Assembly: GCA_038206985.1 (NCBI GenBank)
Contig: JBBRAH010000015.1
Coordinates: forward strand, 1 to 64,000
DNA from: CAXMST01 sp038206985
GTDB lineage: Bacteria > Actinomycetota > Thermoleophilia > Solirubrobacterales > 70-9
Reading direction: 5' to 3'
DNA: 64,000 nt
Part shown: positions 1 to 7,846 of the stretch, piece after piece
Numbering within the stretch: position 1 is the stretch's first letter
Layout: the number at the start of each line of letters is the position of its first letter
Position numbers and translations under genes: made by a program
The notes under the pieces: model-generated
What the model was told of the DNA's origin: nothing
The model's database searches: none
Seen by the model: only the letters and a program-made list of their open reading frames with translations

Positions 1-375
1 CTGCTCGCGCACCCGCCGGAAGAGGTCGCGCTTGCCGTCGGCGGGCAGGTGATGCACGCTGAGGACGGCGATCACCAGATCCCAGGGCCCGTCGGGGAGC
101 GGGTCCTCCATCCTTGCCAGCCGCACGTCGATCCCCATCTCGCGGGCGCGGAAGACCATCTCGGGGCTCGAGTCCAGGCCGGTGATCTCGGCCTCGGGAT
201 AGGCCTCGAGGATGCGGCGCGATGTCTCGCCGGTGCCGATGCCTAGATCGAGGACCCGCTGCGGTGGGAAGGGAATGGCGTCGATCGCGGCGGCCTGCAG
301 CTCGTCGAAACGCGGAACTTCCGTCCGGATCATCTCCAGGTAGCGCCCGGGATCCCAGTGGAACTGGGCCGCCAT
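1..375 (-). CDS. SAM-dependent methyltransferase, class I (C-terminus beyond window)
   Basis: The frame starts with ATG at 375 and runs off the left edge, giving 125 residues. Residues 41-50 (VLDLGIGTGE) are the glycine-rich SAM-binding motif I of class I methyltransferases. About 20 residues further an acidic residue ends a second strand (TGLDSSPEMV), as expected for ribose binding, and a later VIAVLSVHHL stretch fits motif IV/V. The substrate cannot be told. It is divergent from the YceD-family gene at 437, and the two share a 61-bp gap. Confidence 0.8.
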   Translation of the reverse strand, partial: MAAQFHWDPGRYLEMIRTEVPRFDELQAAAIDAIPFPPQRVLDLGIGTGETSRRILEAYPEAEITGLDSSPEMVFRAREMGIDVRLARMEDPLPDGPWDLVIAVLSVHHLPADGKRDLFRRVREQ

Positions 376-436
376 CAGCGGCTCACGTGGGGCTCGGGTG
401 TAGGGCCTCGGTGGCGCATCTCTAACTTTGCAGACT

Positions 437-970
437 ATGGAAGAGCGGACGATCGATCTCGAGGCCCTCGGATTGAAGGGTGGCCAGGCCCGCGCGGTCG
501 AGTTGCAGCTCGACCCGAGCCCACCCGTGCTCGGCGGCGAGACCTACCCGATCGCCGGCGCCACGGTGCCCACCAGGCTCGATGTCTCGCGGACCACAGC
601 GGGCTGGGCGTTGAAGCTGGGTGCCGCGCCGGTGATCACCGGTCCCTGCGCCCGTTGCCTGCAGGCCGCGGAACTGGAGATCTCGATCGAGGTCCGCGAG
701 GTCGACCAGCGTGGAGCCTCCGAGGGCGAGTTGAGCAGTCCCTACGTCGAGGACGGGATCCTCGATCCCACCGCCTGGCTGCACGACGCCATCATCCTCG
801 AGCTGCCCGAGCAGGTGCTCTGCCGTCCCGACTGCGCGGGGCTCTGCCAGATCTGCGGAATCTCGCTCAATGACGTTGACCCCGAGACCCACGTGCACGA
901 GCGTCCGCCGGATCCGCGCTTCGCCAAGCTGCGCGAGCTGCTTCCCGAGGAGGAGCCCGGGAAAAGCTGA
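437..970 (+). CDS. YceD/DUF177 family protein
   Basis: 177 residues with the YceD (DUF177) layout: an N-terminal beta-rich part and a C-terminal cysteine cluster. Visible cysteines are C71 and C74 (CARC) and C129, C133, C137 and C140, which probably bind zinc. The family is nearly always upstream of rpmF (L32) and has been linked to 23S rRNA metabolism and ribosome assembly. I chose ATG 437 rather than the in-frame TTG 428, because a TAACTT hexamer at 423-428 would place transcription start at or next to this ATG. A hairpin follows the stop directly, and rpmF comes only after 309 bp. Confidence 0.85.
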   Translation: MEERTIDLEALGLKGGQARAVELQLDPSPPVLGGETYPIAGATVPTRLDVSRTTAGWALKLGAAPVITGPCARCLQAAELEISIEVREVDQRGASEGELSSPYVEDGILDPTAWLHDAIILELPEQVLCRPDCAGLCQICGISLNDVDPETHVHERPPDPRFAKLRELLPEEEPGKS

Positions 971-1143
971 ACGCCCGCCGCGGGTTCCGCGACGGGCGTT
1001 GGAAGAGGGTGCCGGCCCGAGCCCTCTCGGGGGATATGGACTCGAGCCGGCGATCTTGGGAGGGAGATGGCGCCGCTGGGGGTAGAGGCGCCGTCGTCTC
1101 CGGGGCCGAACATACCATCGGCCAGGTAGCTCTGTCTACCCCC
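970..1143 (+). other. Structured intergenic region, three stem-loops
   Basis: The 309 bp between the YceD-family gene and rpmF hold no convincing gene but three dyads. First, AACGCCCG (970-977) pairs with CGGGCGTT (993-1000), extended inside by CGCGG/CCGCG. Second, GCCGGC-C-CGAG (1011-1021) pairs with CTCG-A-GCCGGC (1041-1051). Third, GGGGGTAGA (1078-1086) pairs perfectly with TCTACCCCC (1135-1143) and encloses GGCCGA/TCGGCC (1104-1109/1118-1123). No T-tract follows. It may be a processing or attenuation element, or a small RNA. The part at 1144-1263 shows nothing clear. Confidence 0.45.
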
Positions 1144-1279
1144 AACCGGAGCAGGGCCCGTCGGCTCGCTACAAACCTGCTTTCCGGCGCTATCGGTGGC
1201 CCCTGGAGCGCCGCTGCCTGTCGCTCGGTGAGAGCTTGCGATCCGGGTGGCTCGGCTTCCCGCTACCATGCCCGGCTCG

Positions 1280-1492
1280 ATGGCAGTCCCAAAGAAACGC
1301 ACTTCCAGCGCCCGTCGTGACAGGCGACGCGCTCACGATTCGGTCGCAGCGCCGCGCCTCAACGAGTGCCCGCAGTGTCACAGCCCGCGGCTTCCGCACC
1401 GGGTCTGCCCAACCTGTGGCACATACAAGGGCCGCGAAGTGATCGATCTCGACGAGCCCACGCTCGAGACCGGCGCCGAGCCCGAGGCCTAA
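1280..1492 (+). CDS. rpmF: 50S ribosomal protein L32
   Basis: 70 residues starting MAVPKKRTSSARRDRRR, the usual L32 N-terminus, with a zinc-ribbon from C30/C33 (CPQC) and C43/C46 (CPTC). The acidic tail after residue 54 is a little longer than in most L32. An upstream in-frame ATG at 1268 exists, but homology begins at 1280. A TACCAT hexamer sits at 1264-1269. The plsX gene follows after 4 bp, the common rpmF-plsX order. Confidence 0.95.
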   Translation: MAVPKKRTSSARRDRRRAHDSVAAPRLNECPQCHSPRLPHRVCPTCGTYKGREVIDLDEPTLETGAEPEA

Positions 1493-1496
1493 GCCC

Positions 1497-2591
1497 ATGG
1501 CCGGCTCGACCTCTGCGCCCCAGGGCGCGGGTCGCGATGCCGAATCCCCGGTTGTCGCCTTTGACGCGCTCGGAGCCGAGGCCGGGCCTGATGCCGTGGT
1601 CGAGGGCGTGTGCGCCGCCGCCGCCGACGGGATCGGCGTGCGGGTTTTCGGCCGGACGACCGAACTGCGCGGGCTCGACGGACTCGCGGGCGTCAGCGTC
1701 CACGAGTCCGGGGAGGCGATCGGCAACGACGAGGATCCGGTCGGTGCCGTGCGCTCGCGTCCCGGCGCTTCGATCGTGATGGCCGCCGCCGATGTCGCCG
1801 CCGGCGATGCCGACGCGCTCGCCAGCCCGGGCTCGACCGGCGCCACCATGACCGCCGCCCTGTTTGCCCTGAAGCGACTCCGCGGCGTGCAGCGCCCGGC
1901 CCTCGCGGTCCAGCTCCCGGCACCGGGTCTCGAGCATCCCGTGCTGATGCTCGACGTCGGCGCCAACGCCGACGCCCGCCCCTCGCACCTCGTCCAGTTC
2001 GCCTACCTGGGCTCGGCCTTCGCCGAGGCCGTGCTCGGGATCGAGCGACCCCGCGTCGCCCTGCTCTCTGTCGGTGAGGAGGAGAAGAAGGGCAGCCAGC
2101 TCGTTGTCGAGGCCCACCGCGAGCTCGCCGAGCGCGAGGGGATCCGCTTCGGTGGCAACATCGAGGGTCGCGACTTGCTGCGCGGCGGCGCCGATGTGGT
2201 GGTCGCCGACGGCTTTACGGGCAACGTGACCCTGAAGACCATCGAGGGCACGGCAAGCGCGGTCGGCGATGCGGTTCGCGCGGCCGCCCGCTCAGGGCCT
2301 CTCGCGGCGGCCGGCGGGCTGCTCCTGCGCCCGGCTCTAGGCACACTGCGGGGCCAGATGGACCCGGACGGCACCGGTGGCGCGATCCTTCTCGGCCTGC
2401 GCGGCGTAGCGGTGGTCGGGCACGGCTCGGCGGGCCCGGAAGGGATCGCGAATCAGATCAGGCTCGCGGCTCGTAGCGTCACCGAACGTGCCGTCGAGCG
2501 GACGGCGGAGTTGCTCGCCGCGAGCGGCGTCGGCCGCGCCGCGATCCGTGAACGCGAGTCGGGCACGCTGGACCCCGGCGCGCAGGCGTGA
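1497..2591 (+). CDS. plsX: Phosphate acyltransferase PlsX
   Basis: 364 residues. PlsX converts acyl-ACP and phosphate to acyl-phosphate for phosphatidic acid synthesis. Family hallmarks are visible: VVAFDALGAEAG near the N-terminus (the usual form is DAMGGD), MLDVGANAD, LLSVGEEEKKGS, FGGNIEGRDLL and DGFTGNVTLKTIEG. The N-terminal motif is diverged, with AMGGD replaced by ALGAE, but length and the remaining motifs are normal. It lies between rpmF and acpP, the classical fatty-acid and phospholipid neighbourhood. Confidence 0.93.
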   Translation: MAGSTSAPQGAGRDAESPVVAFDALGAEAGPDAVVEGVCAAAADGIGVRVFGRTTELRGLDGLAGVSVHESGEAIGNDEDPVGAVRSRPGASIVMAAADVAAGDADALASPGSTGATMTAALFALKRLRGVQRPALAVQLPAPGLEHPVLMLDVGANADARPSHLVQFAYLGSAFAEAVLGIERPRVALLSVGEEEKKGSQLVVEAHRELAEREGIRFGGNIEGRDLLRGGADVVVADGFTGNVTLKTIEGTASAVGDAVRAAARSGPLAAAGGLLLRPALGTLRGQMDPDGTGGAILLGLRGVAVVGHGSAGPEGIANQIRLAARSVTERAVERTAELLAASGVGRAAIRERESGTLDPGAQA

Positions 2592-2604
2592 TAGACCACC
2601 GGCG

Positions 2605-2865
2605 ATGACTGCCGCGGTTCCACGAGAAGAGATCTTCGCGAAGGTGCGCGAACACCTCGCCACCGAGCTCGAACTGGAGCCCTCCGAGATCAAGGACGAG
2701 GTCAGCTTCCGCGATGATCTCGACGCGGACTCCCTGGACCTTTACGAGCTCGTGATGGAGCTCGAGGACACCTACGGGATCTCGATGAGCGAGGAGGAGG
2801 CCGCGAAGATCGAGACAGTCGGGCAGGCGGTCGACTTCGTGTTCACGAGGCTGCCTGGAAGCTGA
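2605..2865 (+). CDS. acpP: Acyl carrier protein
   Basis: 86 residues, four-helix ACP. The phosphopantetheine serine is S43 in the DADSLDLYELV motif, and the acidic helix II (ELEDTYGISM) is typical of a type II fatty acid synthase ACP. The ATG at 2605 matches the family start. This is probably the housekeeping ACP. The other carrier protein at 52585 has a different motif. The downstream rnc frame begins 1 bp after its stop. Confidence 0.93.
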   Translation: MTAAVPREEIFAKVREHLATELELEPSEIKDEVSFRDDLDADSLDLYELVMELEDTYGISMSEEEAAKIETVGQAVDFVFTRLPGS

Positions 2866-2866
2866 G

Positions 2867-3577
2867 TTGTCGGCCCCTGGGGACGGCGACACCGGGCGGG
2901 ACGCGGTCGCGCCACTCGCGGCATTGATCGCCGAGCTCTCCGAGACGGCCCGCTCCCAGGCGGTCACCCACAGCTCCTGGACCGATCGCCGCCACCGCTC
3001 CTGGGGCAGGCCGGCCTTTCTGGGCGACAGCGTGTTGGGGCTGACGGTTGCCGAGGAGCTCTACCGCCGCTATCCGCGCAGCGACATCGGCCGCCTCACC
3101 AAGGTGCACGGACAGGCTGTCAGTGGCCGGGCCTGCGCGGAGGTCGCGATTTGGCTGGGCGTGCCCGAGATGCTGTGGGAGCGCGAGGCCGAGGCGGGGG
3201 AGGGCGGGATCTCCACCCGTGAGCTGATCGCCAGCGAGCGGGCGATGGCCTCGATCACCGAGGCTCTGATCGGCGCCGTCTACCTGGAGCTGGGCATGGA
3301 ACGCACCGCCCGCGCGGTGCTCGCTGCTTTCGAGCCCCAGATCGAACTCGCCAGCGACACGATGCTCGATTTCAAGTCGGCCCTGCAGGAGCAGCTGGCG
3401 CGGCGGGGCAAGCTCGTCTCCTACATCGTCGTCGGCGAGTCGGGACCAGCTCACGATCGCCACTTCGAGGTCGAGGCGCGGATCGACGGGGAAGCGGCCG
3501 GGGTCGGCTCCGGGCCGACCAAGAAGGCTGCCGAACAGGCTGCAGCGTCTACCGTCCTGGCCGCAAAATCCGGATAA
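2867..3577 (+). CDS. rnc: RNase III homologue with degenerate catalytic site
   Basis: 236 residues from a TTG start directly after acpP. An endonuclease-III domain (about 15-160) keeps FLGDSVL (51-57) and TEALIGAVYLELG (131-143). A typical dsRNA-binding domain (about 168-234) has SGPAHDRHFEVE and SGPTKKAAEQAAA. Compared with the E. coli NERLEFLGD motif the sequence is WGRPAFLGD. The counterparts of E38 and E41 are therefore G47 and A50, that of E65 is I74, and that of D114 is S129; D54 and E132 remain. Its position before smc/ftsY is the standard rnc locus. It may be a weak or inactive nuclease that still binds dsRNA. Confidence 0.85.
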   Translation: MSAPGDGDTGRDAVAPLAALIAELSETARSQAVTHSSWTDRRHRSWGRPAFLGDSVLGLTVAEELYRRYPRSDIGRLTKVHGQAVSGRACAEVAIWLGVPEMLWEREAEAGEGGISTRELIASERAMASITEALIGAVYLELGMERTARAVLAAFEPQIELASDTMLDFKSALQEQLARRGKLVSYIVVGESGPAHDRHFEVEARIDGEAAGVGSGPTKKAAEQAAASTVLAAKSG

Positions 3578-3642
3578 GCGGCCCCCGCGATCCCGTCCGG
3601 GCGGCGCGCGACCCTTACATGCGGTAATCCACGGGGCCACAG

Positions 3643-6030
3643 ATGCATCTCAAATCGATAACGCTGAAGGGCTTCAAGTCCTTCCCAGAGCGAACCAAGC
3701 TGGAGTTTTCTCCCGGCGTCAGTGTGATCGTCGGGCCCAACGGCTGCGGTAAGTCGAATATCACCGACGGCGTCCTGTGGGCGCTCGGTGAGCAGAGCCC
3801 CCTGGCCGTGCGCGGCTCCTCGATGCACGATGTGATCTACGCCGGCGGTCGCGAACGCACCGCCCGCAGCGAAGCCGAGGTCGAGGTCGAGATCGACAAC
3901 GGCGACGGTGCGGCCGGCTCGGAGTTCTCCGAGATCTCGGTGCTCCGCAAGCTCGGCCGCGACGGCGACGGCGGCTACAAGCTAAACGGCGCCAACTGCC
4001 GCCTCGCCGACATCACCGACGCGCTCTCCGACGCCAGTCTCGGTCGCGAGATGCACTCGGTGATCGGCCAGGGCAAGGTCGAGGCGATCGTGCTCTCCAA
4101 GCCCCGCGAGCGGCGCTTGCTGATCGAAGAGGCCGCCGGGCTCGGCAAGCACCGCAAGCGCCGCCGTCGTGCGCAGCTCAAGCTGGACCGGACCCGCTCC
4201 AACCTCGATCGGGCACTCGATGTCGAGCGCGAGGCGCGCTCCCGGTTGCGGCCCCTGCGACGCCAGGCCAACGCGGCGGAGACCCACGCGCGGCTCGAGC
4301 GCCAGACCATGGAGGAGCAGCTGAGGCTGATCCGCGACCGCCTCGCGATGGGCGGCGGTGACCTGCGCGAGGCGGAGTCCGAGGCCAAGGCCGCCCGAGC
4401 CGAGCGTGAGAGCGTCGAGGCCGAGCTTCAGAAGACGGCGGCGAAGCGCTCTGGGATCGAGGAGCATCTCTCTCGCCGCGACCAGGAGCGCACTGCCGTC
4501 TGGGCGGATCTGACCTCGCTGCGCGCCTCCCACGAGCGACTCGGCGCTCGCACCGAGGCAATTGCCACACGCGAGGCTGAGCTACGCGGTGCCGTGGATC
4601 GCCGCCGCGAGGCGCTCGGCGCCCTGGCCGAGGAGCTGCGGGCCACCGCGCGGGATGCTGACGCGGCTCTCGCCAAGGAGCTCGATGCGGCCGCGCAGGG
4701 CCTGGCGGCGGCCTCCGCCGCGATCGCCATCGCCCAGGCCGAGGCCGACGTCGAGGGCCGGCTCAACGCGCTCGCCAAGGTCCGCACCGGCGCCGAGCAG
4801 GCAACCCGCTCCGCCCGCCGGGCGGAGGATCTGCTCGGACACCGGCGCCAGGATTCGCTGGAGCGCCGGGTCGAGGCGGAGGCCGAGCTCGCGGTCACGC
4901 TGGGCGAGCTCTGCACCGCGCTCAGCGCAGCGCGCGACTCGGTCGGTGCCCGCGCAGCCCGCGTCGAGGAGCAGGTGATCGGCCAGCAGGCCGGCGACGA
5001 TCTGACCGTCGGCCTGCGCGAGTGCTCGCGGCAGGAGGCGGAGATGCAGGCCAAGCTGCGCGGGATCGGCGAACGCGTCACCGAAGCCGAGGTCCGGGCC
5101 GCTCAGATCCGAGACCGCCGTGAGGAGGCGGTCACCGAGCTCGACCGGCTGGCCGGCCGCCTGGAGCTGGAGGAGAAGCCCGGGCCCGAGCGCCTGAGCA
5201 ATGAGCAGCGCGAAGAGGTCGAGGGCAAGGTCGAGCGGCTCATCCGCCGCCGCGAGCAGCTCGGCCCGGTCAATCCCCTGGCCGAGCGCGAGTACGAGGA
5301 GGCCAAAGAGCACGTCGGCGAGCTCGAGGAGCAGCGCGAGGACCTGGAGAAGGCGCTCAGCGAGCTGGAGAAGCTGATCCGTCAGACGGACCGGGAGATC
5401 AGCACGGCCTTCGAGGAGACCTTCGTCGCCGCCTCGGCCAACTTCGCCGAGTTGATCGAGCACATGTTCCCGGGCGGCCGGGGCAAACTGCGCATGGTCG
5501 AGCCGCAGAGGCCGAAGCGCGTGCTGGGCGGCAGCGAGCAGCCCGCTGCCGAGGGATCCGACGGTCCGTCCGAGCAGACCTCGGACATCGCCGACGAGGA
5601 GGACCAGGAGGAGGCCGACGACGAGCGCGGCGTCGAGATCGAGGTGACGCCCGCCGGCAAGGCCACCCGCCGGCTCTCGCTGCTCTCCGGCGGTGAGAAG
5701 TCACTGGTGGCGCTCGCGTTTGTGTTCAGCGTCTTCCTCGCCAGGCCCTCGCCCTTCTACATCCTCGACGAGGTCGAGGCAGCACTCGACGACGCCAACA
5801 TCGATCGCTTCCTGCAGCTGGTCCGGCGATTCTCCGACCGGGCGCAGTTCGTGATCGTCACCCACCAGAAGCGCACGATGGACGCCGCCGACGTCCTCTA
5901 CGGGGTGAGCATGCAGGACGGCGCGACCAAGGTGATCTCTCGGCGCCTGCCGCGGGAGACCCAGCTCGTGAGCGGCGGGGATGAGCAGCCCGAGGCCGAG
6001 CCCGGCGGCGGGGGCCAGGCCGCAGCCTGA
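3643..6030 (+). CDS. smc: Chromosome segregation SMC-like ATPase, short, no visible hinge
   Basis: 795 residues, compared with about 1150-1190 in ordinary bacterial SMC. The N-terminal head has Walker A GPNGCGKS (31-38) and the Q-loop region. The C-terminal head has the signature LLSGGEKSLVALAF (about 678-690) and Walker B FYILDEVEAALDD (about 703-715). Between them lie roughly 450 residues of Ala/Glu/Arg-rich coiled coil. I can find no globular, glycine-rich hinge domain in the middle (about 330-470). An acidic linker (about 628-667) interrupts the C-terminal head. It sits between rnc and ftsY as smc usually does. No scpA or scpB is in the window. Confidence 0.88.
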   Translation: MHLKSITLKGFKSFPERTKLEFSPGVSVIVGPNGCGKSNITDGVLWALGEQSPLAVRGSSMHDVIYAGGRERTARSEAEVEVEIDNGDGAAGSEFSEISVLRKLGRDGDGGYKLNGANCRLADITDALSDASLGREMHSVIGQGKVEAIVLSKPRERRLLIEEAAGLGKHRKRRRRAQLKLDRTRSNLDRALDVEREARSRLRPLRRQANAAETHARLERQTMEEQLRLIRDRLAMGGGDLREAESEAKAARAERESVEAELQKTAAKRSGIEEHLSRRDQERTAVWADLTSLRASHERLGARTEAIATREAELRGAVDRRREALGALAEELRATARDADAALAKELDAAAQGLAAASAAIAIAQAEADVEGRLNALAKVRTGAEQATRSARRAEDLLGHRRQDSLERRVEAEAELAVTLGELCTALSAARDSVGARAARVEEQVIGQQAGDDLTVGLRECSRQEAEMQAKLRGIGERVTEAEVRAAQIRDRREEAVTELDRLAGRLELEEKPGPERLSNEQREEVEGKVERLIRRREQLGPVNPLAEREYEEAKEHVGELEEQREDLEKALSELEKLIRQTDREISTAFEETFVAASANFAELIEHMFPGGRGKLRMVEPQRPKRVLGGSEQPAAEGSDGPSEQTSDIADEEDQEEADDERGVEIEVTPAGKATRRLSLLSGGEKSLVALAFVFSVFLARPSPFYILDEVEAALDDANIDRFLQLVRRFSDRAQFVIVTHQKRTMDAADVLYGVSMQDGATKVISRRLPRETQLVSGGDEQPEAEPGGGGQAAA

Positions 6031-6076
6031 GCCCGGCTACCCGCCTCAGCGGCCGACCCGGCTAGGCTGGCGGCCG

Positions 6077-7090
6077 ATGGCGCGGAGTTGGACCGACTTG
6101 ATCGAGATGGCGGCCGATGGCCCCGAGCTCTCCGAGCCGGAGTTCGGCAGCGACGATGCCTCCGAGGCCGGCGCCCGCGCCCGCCGTGGCGTGTTCAAGC
6201 GCCTCCGCGAGAGCCTCAGCGCGAGTCGTGAGGCACTCAGCGCCGAGATCAGCTCGAGCCTGTTTGCGACCGTGGACGCCGAGACCTGGGAGCGGCTCGA
6301 GGAGGCGCTGATCATGGCGGACGTGGGGGCGCGCACCACGGCCGATGTCGTCGGCCGCCTGGAGGCGGAGGTGGAGAGCGGCAAAGTCAGTGGCGCCGAG
6401 GCGATCCAGGCCCGGCTGATCGAGCTGCTCGCCGAACTCGCCGTCGTCGGCGAGCCGCGCATCCTCTTGAGCGAGCGGCCCGCGGTGATCCTCGTCGTCG
6501 GTGTCAACGGCACCGGCAAGACGACGACGATCGGCAAGCTCGCAAAGCAGCTCTCCGGGATGGGCCTCTCGGTGCTGCTGGCCGCCGGCGACACCTACCG
6601 GGCGGCGGCAGTCGAGCAGCTCACGACCTGGTCGGAGCGCGCCGGGGTCGAGATCGTCAAGGCCGAGGCGGGCCAGGATGCCGGCGCTGTGATCTTCGAC
6701 GCGATATCCGCGGCGCAGGCGCGCGGCACCGATGTGGTCCTCGCCGACACCGCAGGACGCCTGCACACGCGCACGGATCTGATGGAGGAGCTCTCCAAGG
6801 TCAATCGGGTGATCGAGAAAAAGCTGGGTGGGCCTCCGGCCGAGACGCTGATCGTGGTCGATTCGACCACCGGCCAGAACGGCTTGCGCCAGGCGAAAGT
6901 TTTCAGTGAGGCGGTGCATGTGGACGGGGTCGTACTGACCAAGCTCGACGGCACGGCGAAGGGCGGCATCGCGCTCGCGATCGCGGGCGAGCTGGGCATC
7001 CCGGTGAAGCTGATCGGCGTGGGGGAGGGCATCGACGATCTGCGGCCCTTCGACCCGACCGAGTTCGCGACCGCCCTGCTCGGTGAGTAG
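6077..7090 (+). CDS. ftsY: Signal recognition particle receptor FtsY
   Basis: 337 residues. A short acidic/helical N-terminal region precedes the NG GTPase domain, with GVNGTGKTT (about 141-149), the DTYRAAA motif, DTAGRLHT (about 224) and TKLDGTAKGG (about 287). FtsY receives ribosome-SRP complexes at the membrane and forms a GTPase heterodimer with Ffh, encoded two genes downstream. ATG 6077 fits the family start and lies 8 nt after a TAGGCT hexamer. Confidence 0.95.
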   Translation: MARSWTDLIEMAADGPELSEPEFGSDDASEAGARARRGVFKRLRESLSASREALSAEISSSLFATVDAETWERLEEALIMADVGARTTADVVGRLEAEVESGKVSGAEAIQARLIELLAELAVVGEPRILLSERPAVILVVGVNGTGKTTTIGKLAKQLSGMGLSVLLAAGDTYRAAAVEQLTTWSERAGVEIVKAEAGQDAGAVIFDAISAAQARGTDVVLADTAGRLHTRTDLMEELSKVNRVIEKKLGGPPAETLIVVDSTTGQNGLRQAKVFSEAVHVDGVVLTKLDGTAKGGIALAIAGELGIPVKLIGVGEGIDDLRPFDPTEFATALLGE

Positions 7091-7098
7091 GGGCGGGC

Positions 7099-7836
7099 GT
7101 GCGGATCGAGGAGATCTGGCGTTACCCCGTGAAATCGCTCCAGGGCGAGGCGCTGAACGAAGCGTTTCTGGGCGCCGAGGGAGTCGAGGGAGATCGCCGC
7201 TGGGCGATCTGGGACCCGGTCTCCGACCTGGGGCTGACGGCGCGCCGGGTGCCCGAGTTGTTGTTTGCCTCGGCGCACATGCCCGAGCAGGGCTCCCCCG
7301 ACTCGACTCCGGTACAGATCACACTGGCGGACGGGCAGCGACTACGTGACGACGCGGCACTCTGCGACTGGTTGGGGCGGGAGGTCGTGTTGCGGGCCGC
7401 CGCCGAGCAGGTTCAGCGTCGCTATGAGAGTCCGGATGACAACGCGCGCGAGGATGGGACCTGGCACTCCTTTAGCGGGGCGACCGCCGGCTTCCAGGAC
7501 TCCGAGCAGGCCCGGGTCTCCCTGCTCTCGCGCGATTCCATCGGAAGCTGGGACCCACGGCGTTTCCGCTCGAACCTGCTGCTCGACGGCTCCGGCGAGG
7601 ACGAGTTGGTCGGGGCCCGGGTGCAGATCGGGGAGGCGATCGTCATGGTCCGGCAGCGGATTCAGCGTTGTGTGATGACCACTCGGGCCCAGCCGGGTGG
7701 GCTGGAGCGCGATCCCGGGGTGATGCGGGCAATCGCTGCCAGGAGGGAGGGACTGATGGCGGTCGGGGCGGAGGTCGAGCGCGCGGGCCGGATCGCGGTC
7801 GGGGACCGGCTGCGGGTGCTCTCGACGGGTCACTAA
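7099..7836 (+). CDS. MOSC domain protein (MOSC_N plus MOSC)
   Basis: 245 residues from GTG 7099. The N-terminal beta-barrel part (IEEIWRYPVKSLQGEAL, GDRRWAIWD) is MOSC_N. The C-terminal MOSC domain contains FRSNLLLDG and the conserved cysteine segment QRCVMTTRAQPGG. That resembles the molybdenum-cofactor sulfurase C-terminal and mARC group, where this cysteine takes part in cofactor or sulfur handling. Its actual substrate is unknown. It is wedged between ftsY and ffh, 8 bp after ftsY, with no obvious functional link to SRP. Confidence 0.8.
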   Translation: MRIEEIWRYPVKSLQGEALNEAFLGAEGVEGDRRWAIWDPVSDLGLTARRVPELLFASAHMPEQGSPDSTPVQITLADGQRLRDDAALCDWLGREVVLRAAAEQVQRRYESPDDNAREDGTWHSFSGATAGFQDSEQARVSLLSRDSIGSWDPRRFRSNLLLDGSGEDELVGARVQIGEAIVMVRQRIQRCVMTTRAQPGGLERDPGVMRAIAARREGLMAVGAEVERAGRIAVGDRLRVLSTGH

Positions 7837-7846
7837 CCTCCCGCAC

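Noticed and set aside
1000..1279. SRP 4.5S RNA, 6S RNA or tmRNA in the rpmF upstream gap
   Set aside because: No conserved SRP GGAA-type apical motif, no 6S central bubble and no tRNA-like end were found, although the region is clearly structured.
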